43,586 nt of DNA from CAZHTS01 sp964535315 (GTDB taxonomy: Bacteria; Chloroflexota; Anaerolineae; Anaerolineales; Anaerolineaceae): the NCBI GenBank assembly GCA_964535315.1, contig CAZHTS010000039.1:1-43586 (forward strand), read 5' to 3'. Of the stretch, positions 24,811-31,694 are shown in pieces. The translations under genes and the position numbers were made by a program. Position 1 is the first letter of the stretch. Each line of letters starts with the position of its first letter. The notes beneath the pieces are model-generated. The model saw nothing but the letters and a program-made list of their open reading frames with translations, was not told the origin of the DNA and made no database searches.

Positions 24811-25508
24811 TCGATCTGCTGGTTGTTGGCCCAGGCGTGCAGGCGGGCCCGGTCGGTGATTTTGATCTGCCTGCGTTCGATCTGGATGGCGCCGCTGCGT
24901 TCTAGCTCACGCAAGGAGCGCGCCACCACCTCACGGACGGTTCCCAGGCGAGCTGCAAGTTCATCTTGAGTGAGACGCAGCTCGCCTTCTTTGTTCGTTC
25001 CGTTCGTCAGTTGTTCGATCAAGCGCGCCAGCCGGTTGGAGACCTGGTAAAAGGTCAATTCTTCGATCGTCTGTACCATGCTGCGCAGGTTGCCGGCCAG
25101 TTTCTGGATGATCAATTGCGCCTGCTCCGGGTGGTCGTAGACGGCAGAGCGCACGGTCGTCGCATCGATCTCCCAGATGTCGCATTCTTCCAGGGCCGCA
25201 ACACTGATGGCGTTGCTGCCGCCATCGAATACGGGCACCTCGTTGAAGGTGGCGGCTTGCTCAAACACACGCAGAATCAGTTCTCGGCCACCGGGCGACA
25301 CTTTGAACAGTTTTACACTCCCGCGCTGCAGAATATATAATCCGGCGCAGGGGTGCCCTTCCCAAAAAATGATCTCATTGCGGGCGTAATGCCTGAGGTG
25401 CATGGCCCGGCTCAATGCGGTCAATGCGTCCTGGCCAAAACCTGCAAAAAAGCTGCTCTTTTGCAAGGCAGCCAGATTTTCATCGGGGGTGGTGTAAAGG
25501 ATTTGCAT
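24807..25508 (-). CDS. Crp/Fnr family transcriptional regulator
   Basis: The 233-residue regulator has a cNMP-binding-like beta-roll at about 15-135, a dimerisation helix at about 130-165 and a Crp winged helix at about 178-230. The recognition helix LGTVREVVARSL places Arg192, Glu193 and Arg197 as Arg180, Glu181 and Arg185 of E. coli CRP, so TGTGA half-sites are expected. Only two Cys are present (54 and 109), so it lacks the FNR iron-sulfur cluster. The cAMP-binding Arg-Ser pair of CRP is not obvious, so the ligand is unknown (heme/NO sensors such as DNR are possible). The gene converges on nrfA with overlapping stop codons. A -10 box seven bases before the ATG suggests leaderless translation. 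Confidence 0.88.
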   Translation of the reverse strand: MQILYTTPDENLAALQKSSFFAGFGQDALTALSRAMHLRHYARNEIIFWEGHPCAGLYILQRGSVKLFKVSPGGRELILRVFEQAATFNEVPVFDGGSNAISVAALEECDIWEIDATTVRSAVYDHPEQAQLIIQKLAGNLRSMVQTIEELTFYQVSNRLARLIEQLTNGTNKEGELRLTQDELAARLGTVREVVARSLRELERSGAIQIERRQIKITDRARLHAWANNQQID

Positions 25509-25515
25509 TGACTGT

Positions 25516-25521
25516 ATTATA
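25516..25521 (-). promoter_or_regulatory. -10 element (TATAAT) of the Crp/Fnr regulator gene
   Basis: A consensus TATAAT on the minus strand ends eight bases before the ATG at 25508. The mRNA would start at or one or two bases before the start codon. The -35 region (about 25539-25544) is poor. Confidence 0.6.
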
Positions 25522-25565
25522 CCGGATGGCGCAATCGGCTTACTAATTTGTTGGTTTATTTGCGA

Positions 25566-25594
25566 TTGCTTTTTTTCTCAAGCAAAGTTATAGT
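25566..25594 (+). promoter_or_regulatory. Promoter of the histidine-kinase-like gene
   Basis: TTGCTT (25566-25571), a 17-bp spacer and TATAGT (25589-25594) predict a start near 25601. An in-frame ATG lies at 25602, so a leaderless longer form is possible besides the start at 25644. Confidence 0.55.
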
Positions 25595-25643
25595 ATTTGA
25601 AATGCAGGTGTGGGTCCCCCAAAAATTTCACTGTGGAGAATCC

Positions 25644-26297
25644 ATGTCGACCAACTCGTCAGGCGAATTTATTGGCTTGTATAATTTGTGGCGTCATGAT
25701 GGCAAAACACCGCTGACCTCGATTCAGGGATTTAGCGATTTGCTCCTCAAAGGAGTGGTGGGAGATTTAAACGAGCAGCAGCGTCATTTTCTGGAGATCA
25801 TCTTGCGCAATTGCGCCGTGGCGGTGTCCAGTTGGGATGACCCGGCCGCTTATCTGGAATTGCGCTACCAGATGCCGGAAATGGAATGGCAGGCCATCGA
25901 TTTGCGGGTGACGGTTGAAGAGGCCTTGCGCAGCGTGGCCCCTCAGGCAGTGGCGGTGACGATGCCCGCCGTGCTGCCGCCGGTGCGCTCAAATGAGTGG
26001 TTACAGCGTGCCTTGCAGTATTTATTGCGCCTGGACCGCCCGGAGGGAGCGGCCGGGGAATTGCCGCTCAGATTATCGGTGGTTTGCCAGGAGGAGCGGG
26101 TCAGGGTCGAGGTGTATTATCCGGGATTGATGATGGTCAAGGAAGGCTGCTGGGGGGCCGACCGCTTCCGGCCGGGGAGCCGGCTTTCTCTGGTGAACCT
26201 GATACTGGAGCGGTTGGAGTGTCTCCTGGTGTTGGAGACACAACCGGAGGGGATGGGTTTTACGTTTAACCTGCCGCTCTGGCCGGCGACAGAATAA
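25644..26297 (+). CDS. Degenerate histidine-kinase-like protein
   Basis: The 217-residue product begins with a HisKA-like dimerisation helix: RHDGKTPLTSIQGFSDLLL aligns with the H-box pattern H-[DE]-L-R-T-P-L, so the His is kept but the following residues are changed. The C-terminal half resembles a HATPase fold in outline (SNEWLQRALQYLLRL, then MGFTFNLPL at the end), yet the N-box Asn, the DxGxG box and the GxGxG lid are not seen. It probably cannot bind ATP and may act as a phosphotransfer or dimerisation protein. No sensor or membrane segment is present. The start at 25644 has GGAG five bases upstream; a leaderless start at 25602 would add 14 residues. Confidence 0.65.
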   Translation: MSTNSSGEFIGLYNLWRHDGKTPLTSIQGFSDLLLKGVVGDLNEQQRHFLEIILRNCAVAVSSWDDPAAYLELRYQMPEMEWQAIDLRVTVEEALRSVAPQAVAVTMPAVLPPVRSNEWLQRALQYLLRLDRPEGAAGELPLRLSVVCQEERVRVEVYYPGLMMVKEGCWGADRFRPGSRLSLVNLILERLECLLVLETQPEGMGFTFNLPLWPATE

Positions 26298-26316
26298 AAT
26301 TTCGCCTCGCTTTTTG

Positions 26317-26351
26317 TTGACAGTCTTTGACATTGCGCGTACACTTATAAT
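26317..26351 (+). promoter_or_regulatory. Promoter region of the FHA gene
   Basis: A consensus TATAAT is at 26346-26351. Two TTGACA copies lie at 26317-26322 and 26327-26332, with spacers of 23 and 13 bp, neither at the normal 17 bp. The -10 is convincing; the role of the TTGACA repeats is uncertain. Confidence 0.5.
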
Positions 26352-26377
26352 TGCATTTAGCCTGTTGAGGAGGAGTT

Positions 26378-27004
26378 ATGGCAACATATCGCTTGGTTGT
26401 ACGCTCCGGCCCAATGGTAGGGAAGGAATTCCTGATCCAAAAGAATGAGATCACCATTGGCCGCGATCTAAACAATGATGTGGTGATCAGTGATTCTGAA
26501 GTCTCTCGCCGTCATGCCCGCCTGTATTTGCAGGGTTCTACCTATGTTGTAGAAGACCTTGGATCGACCAATGGTACGGCGGTGGATGGACAGCGTTTGA
26601 TGGGGCCCTATGTGCTGCGACCGGGAGAGATCATTGGTCTGGGAGAGCGCAATACCCTGGTGTATGAGTTGGTGCAGGTAGATGCGGATGCGACGGTTGC
26701 GGCGGCGGCAGCGGCCCGTCCGGCCGCGGTGCGCCCGGCAGCAGTGCCGCCGCCGGTCAGCGCCCCACCGCCGGTGTATCAGCCTTCGCCTCCTCCCCCT
26801 CAGCCTCAATACGCCGGCCAGGTGCCTGGTTATCAGGAGGTCGAGGAGTACGAGGAACCGAAGAAGAAATTCCCGATCTGGGTGGTTATTTTAATCGTGG
26901 CCATCCTGTTGCTCATCTGCGTGTGCGCCGGGGCGTTGTGGTATATCGATAGCAATTTCCTGTGGTGTACCGTGATGCCGTTCCTGGGTGGTTGTACGCA
27001 ATGA
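26378..27004 (+). CDS. FHA domain protein with Pro-rich linker and C-terminal membrane anchor
   Basis: The 208-residue protein has an FHA domain at about 1-100, which binds phosphothreonine peptides: Gly28-Arg29 in TIGRDLNNDV, SRRHAR at 43-48 and GSTNGT at 62-67 are the conserved loop residues. An Ala/Pro-rich linker (about 105-150) and an acidic stretch follow, then a membrane segment at about 168-193 and a short tail. So the FHA domain faces the cytoplasm while the anchor is at the C-terminus. The ATG has GAGGAGGAG upstream. A Ser/Thr kinase partner is not in the window. A terminator follows. Confidence 0.88.
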   Translation: MATYRLVVRSGPMVGKEFLIQKNEITIGRDLNNDVVISDSEVSRRHARLYLQGSTYVVEDLGSTNGTAVDGQRLMGPYVLRPGEIIGLGERNTLVYELVQVDADATVAAAAAARPAAVRPAAVPPPVSAPPPVYQPSPPPPQPQYAGQVPGYQEVEEYEEPKKKFPIWVVILIVAILLLICVCAGALWYIDSNFLWCTVMPFLGGCTQ

Positions 27005-27028
27005 TACGGTTGGCAGGTTGAAAAAGTG

Positions 27029-27054
27029 CGGGGCGCTGTCGGCGCCCCGTTTTT
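27029..27054 (+). terminator. Terminator after the FHA gene
   Basis: CGGGGCGC (27029-27036) and GCGCCCCG (27042-27049) form an 8-bp stem with a five-base loop, followed by TTTTT. It ends the FHA transcript 25 bases past the stop codon. Confidence 0.88.
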
Positions 27055-27081
27055 GTTATGGGTGTGTTTTTAAATTGCCGA

Positions 27082-27110
27082 TTGCGTAAAGCTTTTTTTT
27101 CGACTAGAAT
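27082..27110 (+). promoter_or_regulatory. Promoter of the AI-2E family permease gene
   Basis: TTGCGT (27082-27087), a 17-bp spacer and TAGAAT (27105-27110) predict a start near 27117, about 38 bases before the ATG. Confidence 0.6.
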
Positions 27111-27154
27111 AAAAGTGCGATTATTTGTGTCGTTTTTGGTTACAGGATGTTGCT

Positions 27155-28396
27155 ATGAGTGAATTGGATGTATCCCGGTCACCGCGCTGGAGCCCCACAA
27201 CCAAGTTGATTGTGGGGTTAACCCTCGTGGCGTTGTTTGCCGGCCTGTTTATCCAGTTCCGCGACATCCTGGGCCCCCTGCTCATCTCGTACATTCTGTC
27301 GTATTTGATCCACCCGATGGCAAATTTTCTGCGGCGTAAGGCGCACCTGTCTTGGCGCATGGCCGTGAACCTGCTCTATCTGGTGCTCATCATCATTCTC
27401 ATCGGCTTATTGACCTGGGGTGGAGTGACGATCATATCGCAGATCCAGAGCCTGGTCGATTTTTTGGATAAGGCGATTGAAGACCTGCCCAAATTCTTGA
27501 GCGATATCCGCACACATCCCATCCAGATCGGGCCGTTTATCCTCGATCCGATGGAAATCGATCTGCAAACGATCGTGGATCAGATTCTAGGGGCAATCGA
27601 GCCGATGTTCACTCAGGTTGGCTCGTTGGCGGGTTCCATCGCCAGCGGTACGGCGGCGCTGGTTGGCTGGTTGCTCTTTATTCTGTTTTTTTCGTATTTT
27701 ATCTTGAGCGAGACCGGCGGTCGCGCTGATGAGTTGTTGAATCTGTCGATCCCCGGTTACGATCAGGATTTGCGCAAGGTCGGTCACCAGTTAGGCGCCA
27801 TCTGGAACGGTTTTTTACGCGGCCAGTTCCTGATCGTCTCGTTGACGGTGATGGTGTATATCGTCTTGCTCGGTGTCTTGGGTGTACGTTATTATTTTGG
27901 ATTAGCAATTCTGGCGGGCCTGGCGCGCTTTGTGCCGTATGCCGGCCCGGCGATTTCCTGGGCCACCTACGCCACGGTGGCCTATTTCCAGGGCAATACC
28001 TTGTTCGGTATGTCGCCGTTCTCCTACGCGCTGCTGGTGGTGCTGGTGGCGTGGGTGACCGATGGCATTCTCGATAATTATTTTATCCCGCGCATGATGG
28101 CAGATGCTTTGCAGGTTCATCCGGCAGCGGTGATGGTGGCAGTCTTGATCGGCGCCAACCTGATGGGGTTGATCGGCATCGTTCTGGCGGCGCCGGTGCT
28201 GGCGACGGTGAAGCTGTTTTTCGATTACGCCATGTATAAGATGACCGATCAGGATCCATGGACCAACCTCAAAACCATCCCGCCGCCGCGTCCGCTGTCG
28301 GATGATTGGGCCGCATTACGCACCCGTTTGCAAAGCGTTCGCCAGCGGCTGCTGCGCCTGATGGGCGGTGGGCGCGATGATAGCAATATTCCCTGA
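27155..28396 (+). CDS. AI-2E family transporter (PF01594)
   Basis: The 413-residue protein has two N-terminal membrane segments, a large central soluble part (about 105-165) and five or more C-terminal membrane segments, the AI-2E family layout. Family landmarks are DILGPLLISYILSYLIHP, GFLRGQFLIVSLTVMVYI, FVPYAGPAISW, NYFIPRMMADALQVHPAAVM and LVLAAPVLAT-like VLAAPVLATVKLFF. Members export diverse small molecules (AI-2 in E. coli TqsA, Na+ or other solutes elsewhere), so the substrate is not known. The ATG at 27155 has AGGA nine bases before it. An in-frame TTG at 27125 is a less likely start. Confidence 0.85.
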   Translation: MSELDVSRSPRWSPTTKLIVGLTLVALFAGLFIQFRDILGPLLISYILSYLIHPMANFLRRKAHLSWRMAVNLLYLVLIIILIGLLTWGGVTIISQIQSLVDFLDKAIEDLPKFLSDIRTHPIQIGPFILDPMEIDLQTIVDQILGAIEPMFTQVGSLAGSIASGTAALVGWLLFILFFSYFILSETGGRADELLNLSIPGYDQDLRKVGHQLGAIWNGFLRGQFLIVSLTVMVYIVLLGVLGVRYYFGLAILAGLARFVPYAGPAISWATYATVAYFQGNTLFGMSPFSYALLVVLVAWVTDGILDNYFIPRMMADALQVHPAAVMVAVLIGANLMGLIGIVLAAPVLATVKLFFDYAMYKMTDQDPWTNLKTIPPPRPLSDDWAALRTRLQSVRQRLLRLMGGGRDDSNIP

Positions 28397-28465
28397 TATC
28401 TGGCAAATCTACCTGGCAAAGGTGTGGCCAGGTGAATAAATTCTACAATTTCAAGGAGTCTTAAG

Positions 28466-28654
28466 ATGTCTGACACCGAACCCAAAATTACCCATATGGC
28501 CGAGACTGAAAATTATCTGGCCTGGTCTGCCGAAGAACCGGATGAGACCACGTATCATCTGGATTTAAACAACGTCACCCTGCACTTCTTCGAAGAGGAG
28601 TGGCAGGAGTTTATGGATCTGGCGCGCAAGCTGGTTAAGGCAGGCGGCAAGTAA
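28466..28654 (+). CDS. Small acidic protein of 62 residues, unknown function
   Basis: The gene encodes an acidic protein with a polar N-terminus, a beta-like middle (TYHLDLNNVTLHFF) and a C-terminal helix (EEWQEFMDLARKLVKAGGK). It is probably real: AAGGAG lies seven bases before the ATG, a TACAAT box stands at 28444-28449, and a terminator follows. I do not recognise a family. The EEW..F..L pattern with a preceding beta strand is often seen in tiny regulatory or binding proteins, but nothing more can be said. It stands alone between the permease and the formate dehydrogenase genes. Confidence 0.7.
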   Translation: MSDTEPKITHMAETENYLAWSAEEPDETTYHLDLNNVTLHFFEEEWQEFMDLARKLVKAGGK

Positions 28655-28721
28655 CCCCGGTTTTGATCGCGCTATCCTGTACCCCGCCGTGAAGTTTGAG
28701 GTGGGGGTAAGAATTAAATGC

Positions 28722-28760
28722 AAAAGCCCCGAGAGCAAAAGTCGGGGCCTTTTCATTTTC
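28722..28760. terminator. Bidirectional terminator between the small protein gene and formate dehydrogenase
   Basis: GCCCCGA (28726-28732) and TCGGGGC (28742-28748) pair around a 9-base loop. The plus strand continues CTTTTCATTTTC, and the minus strand ends in TTTTGC. It serves the plus-strand gene ending at 28654 and the minus-strand formate dehydrogenase transcript ending at 28775. Confidence 0.8.
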
Positions 28761-28774
28761 AATGCGGAACGGGT

Positions 28775-30937
28775 TTAATAACGGCCGCGTTTCTGGCGCG
28801 CTTCGGGGTCAAACAGTTCTCCGGCGGCAGCCTGGGTGATGCGAACCGCACAGGCCTTGTATTCCGGAATTTTGGCCTGTGGGTCGATCACATCGATCGT
28901 CAACAAGTTTGCGGCAGCCTCGGCAAAATGGAAGGGGATGAAGACCACGCCGGGGGTCACCCTGTGGGTCACCCAGGCGCGCAGCACGATGGTGCCGCGG
29001 CGCGAGGTGACACGCACGGGGGTTTTGTCTTCGATGCCGAGCCGGGCGGCGTCGTCCGGGTGGATCTCTACCAACGCTTCGGGATACAGGTCGTTCAGCC
29101 AGGAGTTACGCGTCATGCTGCCGCCGTGCCAATGCTCGAGCACCCGCCCGGTGGTGAGGATGAACGGGTAATCCGCGTCGGGCATTTCGGCGGCGGGGGT
29201 GTAATCCAGGGCGTGGAATTTACCGCGCCCGCGCGGGAAGCTCTGCTCGAACAGGAAGGGGGTGCCGGGGTGTTGATCGTCCCAAACCGGCACCTGCAAG
29301 CCAATTTTTTCGATGCGCCCGTATTGGACGCCGGCGTATTCGGGCACCAGCCGGCCCATTTCTTCCAGGATTTGCGCCGGGTGGGTGTAATCCCAGCGGG
29401 CGCTGGCGGGGCGGGCAAGAAGCGCCTCAAGCCGGGCGGCCAGCGCAGAGACGATCTGCCAGTCTGGGCGCGCCTGCCCGATGGGGGGGATGGCCTGGCG
29501 CACCCGTTGTACCCGGCGGTCGGTGTTGGTAAAGGTGCCGTCTTTCTCGGCCCAGGAAGCCGCCGGCAGGAACACATCGGCGAAGGCCCCCGATTCGTTG
29601 ATGAATAGATCCTGAGCGACAATAAAGTCGAGTTGTTCCATCTGGTGGCGGGTGTGGTTCAGGTTGGGTTCAGACATCATCGGGTTTTCGCCCATGATGT
29701 GCAGCGAACGCACCCCGCCGGGGCCTGCTGCGCCGAGGATTTCAGTGGTGGTCAGGCCCAGGCGGCGATCCAGCCCGCCCGGCTCGATATTCCAGGCCCG
29801 TTCGAATTTGCGGGCGTTCTCTTCGTTGTCCACCCGCTGGTAACCGGGGTAATGCCACGGCATGGCGCCCGAATCGGAGGCGCCCTGAACGTTGTTCTGG
29901 CCGCGCAGCGGGTTCAATCCGGTTCCCAGACGGCCGATATTGCCGGTCAACAGCGCCAGATTGATCAGGCTGAGCGCGTTGGCCGTACCATGTGCGTGTT
30001 CGGGAATGCCCAGCGCCCAGTAGATGGCGGCGTTTTTGGCCGTGCCGTACAGGCGGGCCGCCTGTACGATCAGCTCGCGGTCGACGCCGGAGATACTCTC
30101 GGCATATTCCGGGGTAAATTTCTCCATGGATGCGGCGAATTCGGCGAAATTTTCGGTGCGCTCGTCGATGAAGGTCTGGTTGTAAAGTTTCTCCTTAAGG
30201 ATGACGTGGGCCATGGCCGAATAAATTGCCACGTCACTGCCGGGTTTTTCGGGCAGCCATAAGGTAGCCCAGTTAACCATCTCGATCCGGCGCGGGTCAA
30301 CGACGATCAGTTTTGCGCCGTGTTTGTGAATGGCGGCTTTCATCTGGTTGGCAATGATCGGGTGGTTCTCGGTGATGTTCGACCCGGTGATGATGAACAC
30401 GTCGTTGTGGATTACCTCGCTGGCAGTATTACTCATCGCCGATGACCCGACTGCCATCTGCAAGGCCACCACGCTGGCGGCGTGGCACAGCCGGGTGCAG
30501 TGGTCGACGTTGTTGCTGCGAAACACGGCGCGATAGAGCTTTTGCATCAGATAATTGTCTTCGTTGGTGGCCTTGGCGCAACAATAGACGGCCATGGCGC
30601 CTGCCCCATACTGCCGGTAAACCTCAACCTGGCGTTCGGCCACCAGATCAAGGGCCTCGTCCCAGGCGATTGGACGCCAATCGGATAGATCAAAGGCCTG
30701 GGTGCGCGCCCCGGCTTTTTGCGGCTGTTTGCGCACCAACGGGGTGGTGACGCGTTTTTTGCTGTAGAGATAATCGTATCCAAAACGTCCTTTGACGCAC
30801 AGGTTGCCGCGATTTACAACCGAATCAAAGGGAGAAGTAACCTTGTAAATGAAATGATCCTGGATGTGAAGTTGCAGGGTGCAGCCCACGCCGCAATACG
30901 GACAGGTGGTGGTGACAAAATCCTCGCTTGCGGTCAT
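28775..30937 (-). CDS. fdhA: Formate dehydrogenase catalytic (molybdopterin) subunit
   Basis: The 720-residue member of the DMSO reductase superfamily oxidises formate to CO2. The [4Fe-4S] ligands are Cys12, 15, 19 and 47 (CPYCGVGC and NLCVKGRFGYDY). The catalytic residue aligns with Sec140 of E. coli FDH-H but is Cys151, in DHCTRLCHAASV, so no selenium is needed. Other landmarks are GSNITENHP, MRGQNNVQG-like LRGQNNVQGASDSGAMPWHYPGY, cited as RGQNNVQGASDSG, and the molybdopterin-binding ILTTGRVLEHWHGGSMTRN. It has no N-terminal ferredoxin extension; that role is filled by the next upstream gene. GGAGG lies five bases before the ATG. It is the last gene of a three-gene operon. Confidence 0.92.
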   Translation of the reverse strand: MTASEDFVTTTCPYCGVGCTLQLHIQDHFIYKVTSPFDSVVNRGNLCVKGRFGYDYLYSKKRVTTPLVRKQPQKAGARTQAFDLSDWRPIAWDEALDLVAERQVEVYRQYGAGAMAVYCCAKATNEDNYLMQKLYRAVFRSNNVDHCTRLCHAASVVALQMAVGSSAMSNTASEVIHNDVFIITGSNITENHPIIANQMKAAIHKHGAKLIVVDPRRIEMVNWATLWLPEKPGSDVAIYSAMAHVILKEKLYNQTFIDERTENFAEFAASMEKFTPEYAESISGVDRELIVQAARLYGTAKNAAIYWALGIPEHAHGTANALSLINLALLTGNIGRLGTGLNPLRGQNNVQGASDSGAMPWHYPGYQRVDNEENARKFERAWNIEPGGLDRRLGLTTTEILGAAGPGGVRSLHIMGENPMMSEPNLNHTRHQMEQLDFIVAQDLFINESGAFADVFLPAASWAEKDGTFTNTDRRVQRVRQAIPPIGQARPDWQIVSALAARLEALLARPASARWDYTHPAQILEEMGRLVPEYAGVQYGRIEKIGLQVPVWDDQHPGTPFLFEQSFPRGRGKFHALDYTPAAEMPDADYPFILTTGRVLEHWHGGSMTRNSWLNDLYPEALVEIHPDDAARLGIEDKTPVRVTSRRGTIVLRAWVTHRVTPGVVFIPFHFAEAAANLLTIDVIDPQAKIPEYKACAVRITQAAAGELFDPEARQKRGRY

Positions 30938-30949
30938 TTTTCCTCCAGT

Positions 30950-31669
30950 TTAGCGCAGCGCTTCTTCGTGTGGCTGGCGCATGCGTCGTCGTCGCTCACT
31001 GCGGGTTAGCGCCATAATTTCATCCGGGCCGTAGCCCTGTTCCAACAGCCACTGGCGTTTGGGTTTCAGGGCGTTGGTCGGGCAGACGCCTACACACTGC
31101 CCGCAAAAGACACAACTGGTTTCGGGCAAGGGCCTGTCAAAAAAGGTGCTGATCTGGGTATCGTAGCCGCGCCCGCTGAAGTTAATGGCAAAGGCGTATT
31201 GGGCGTCTTCGGCGCACACCTGAACGCAGCGCCAGCACAGGATACATTTGGCGTAATCGCGTATGTACATGGGGTTGTCGTCCAGCACAGCCGGCTGGCG
31301 GGGTTCTGCATCGGGAAAGCGATCCGCGGCGGCGCCGTATTCGGCCATCAACGCCAGGACGTCGGGCGCTTCAGACAGGTCGACGCTGGCCGCCAGCATC
31401 TCCAGCAGGGTGCGCCGCGCCCGGTCGATGCGTTCGCTGCGGGTGACAACCTGCATGCCGTCGCTGACCTTTGCGATACAGGCCGGGATGAGGGTGCGGG
31501 CGCCCTGTACTTCGACAACGCAGATGCGACAGAGTGCATTTGCCGTGCAGTATTCGTGATAACAGAGGGTCGGGATGGTGACGCCGAGTTGTTGGGCAGC
31601 TTTGAGGATGGTTGTATTGGCCGGTACGCTGATGACTTGCTGATCGATGGTCAGGGTTACATCTGGCAT
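30950..31669 (-). CDS. Iron-sulfur subunit (NuoG/HoxU-like) of the formate dehydrogenase
   Basis: The 239-residue electron-transfer subunit has an N-terminal [2Fe-2S] ferredoxin domain (PTLCYHEYCTANALCRICVVEV, cited as CYHEYC and CRIC, plus IPAC) and two [4Fe-4S] motifs, CILCWRCVQVC at about 142 and CVFCGQCVGVCPTNAL at about 188. This corresponds to the N-terminal part of NuoG, HoxU or FdsA. The start MPDVTL at 31669 has AAAGGAT upstream. The gene lies 25 bases after the NuoE-NuoF fusion and 12 bases before fdhA, so it likely wires the catalytic subunit to the flavin subunit. Confidence 0.88.
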   Translation of the reverse strand: MPDVTLTIDQQVISVPANTTILKAAQQLGVTIPTLCYHEYCTANALCRICVVEVQGARTLIPACIAKVSDGMQVVTRSERIDRARRTLLEMLAASVDLSEAPDVLALMAEYGAAADRFPDAEPRQPAVLDDNPMYIRDYAKCILCWRCVQVCAEDAQYAFAINFSGRGYDTQISTFFDRPLPETSCVFCGQCVGVCPTNALKPKRQWLLEQGYGPDEIMALTRSERRRRMRQPHEEALR

Positions 31670-31694
31670 AAGACGATCCTTTCGCTGCAAGCGA

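Noticed and set aside
24807..25508. FNR-type oxygen sensor
   Set aside because: The cluster cysteines of FNR are missing; only Cys54 and Cys109 occur.
28775..30937. Selenoprotein formate dehydrogenase
   Set aside because: The position of the catalytic residue is a Cys codon and the frame has no internal TGA, so no SECIS element is needed.
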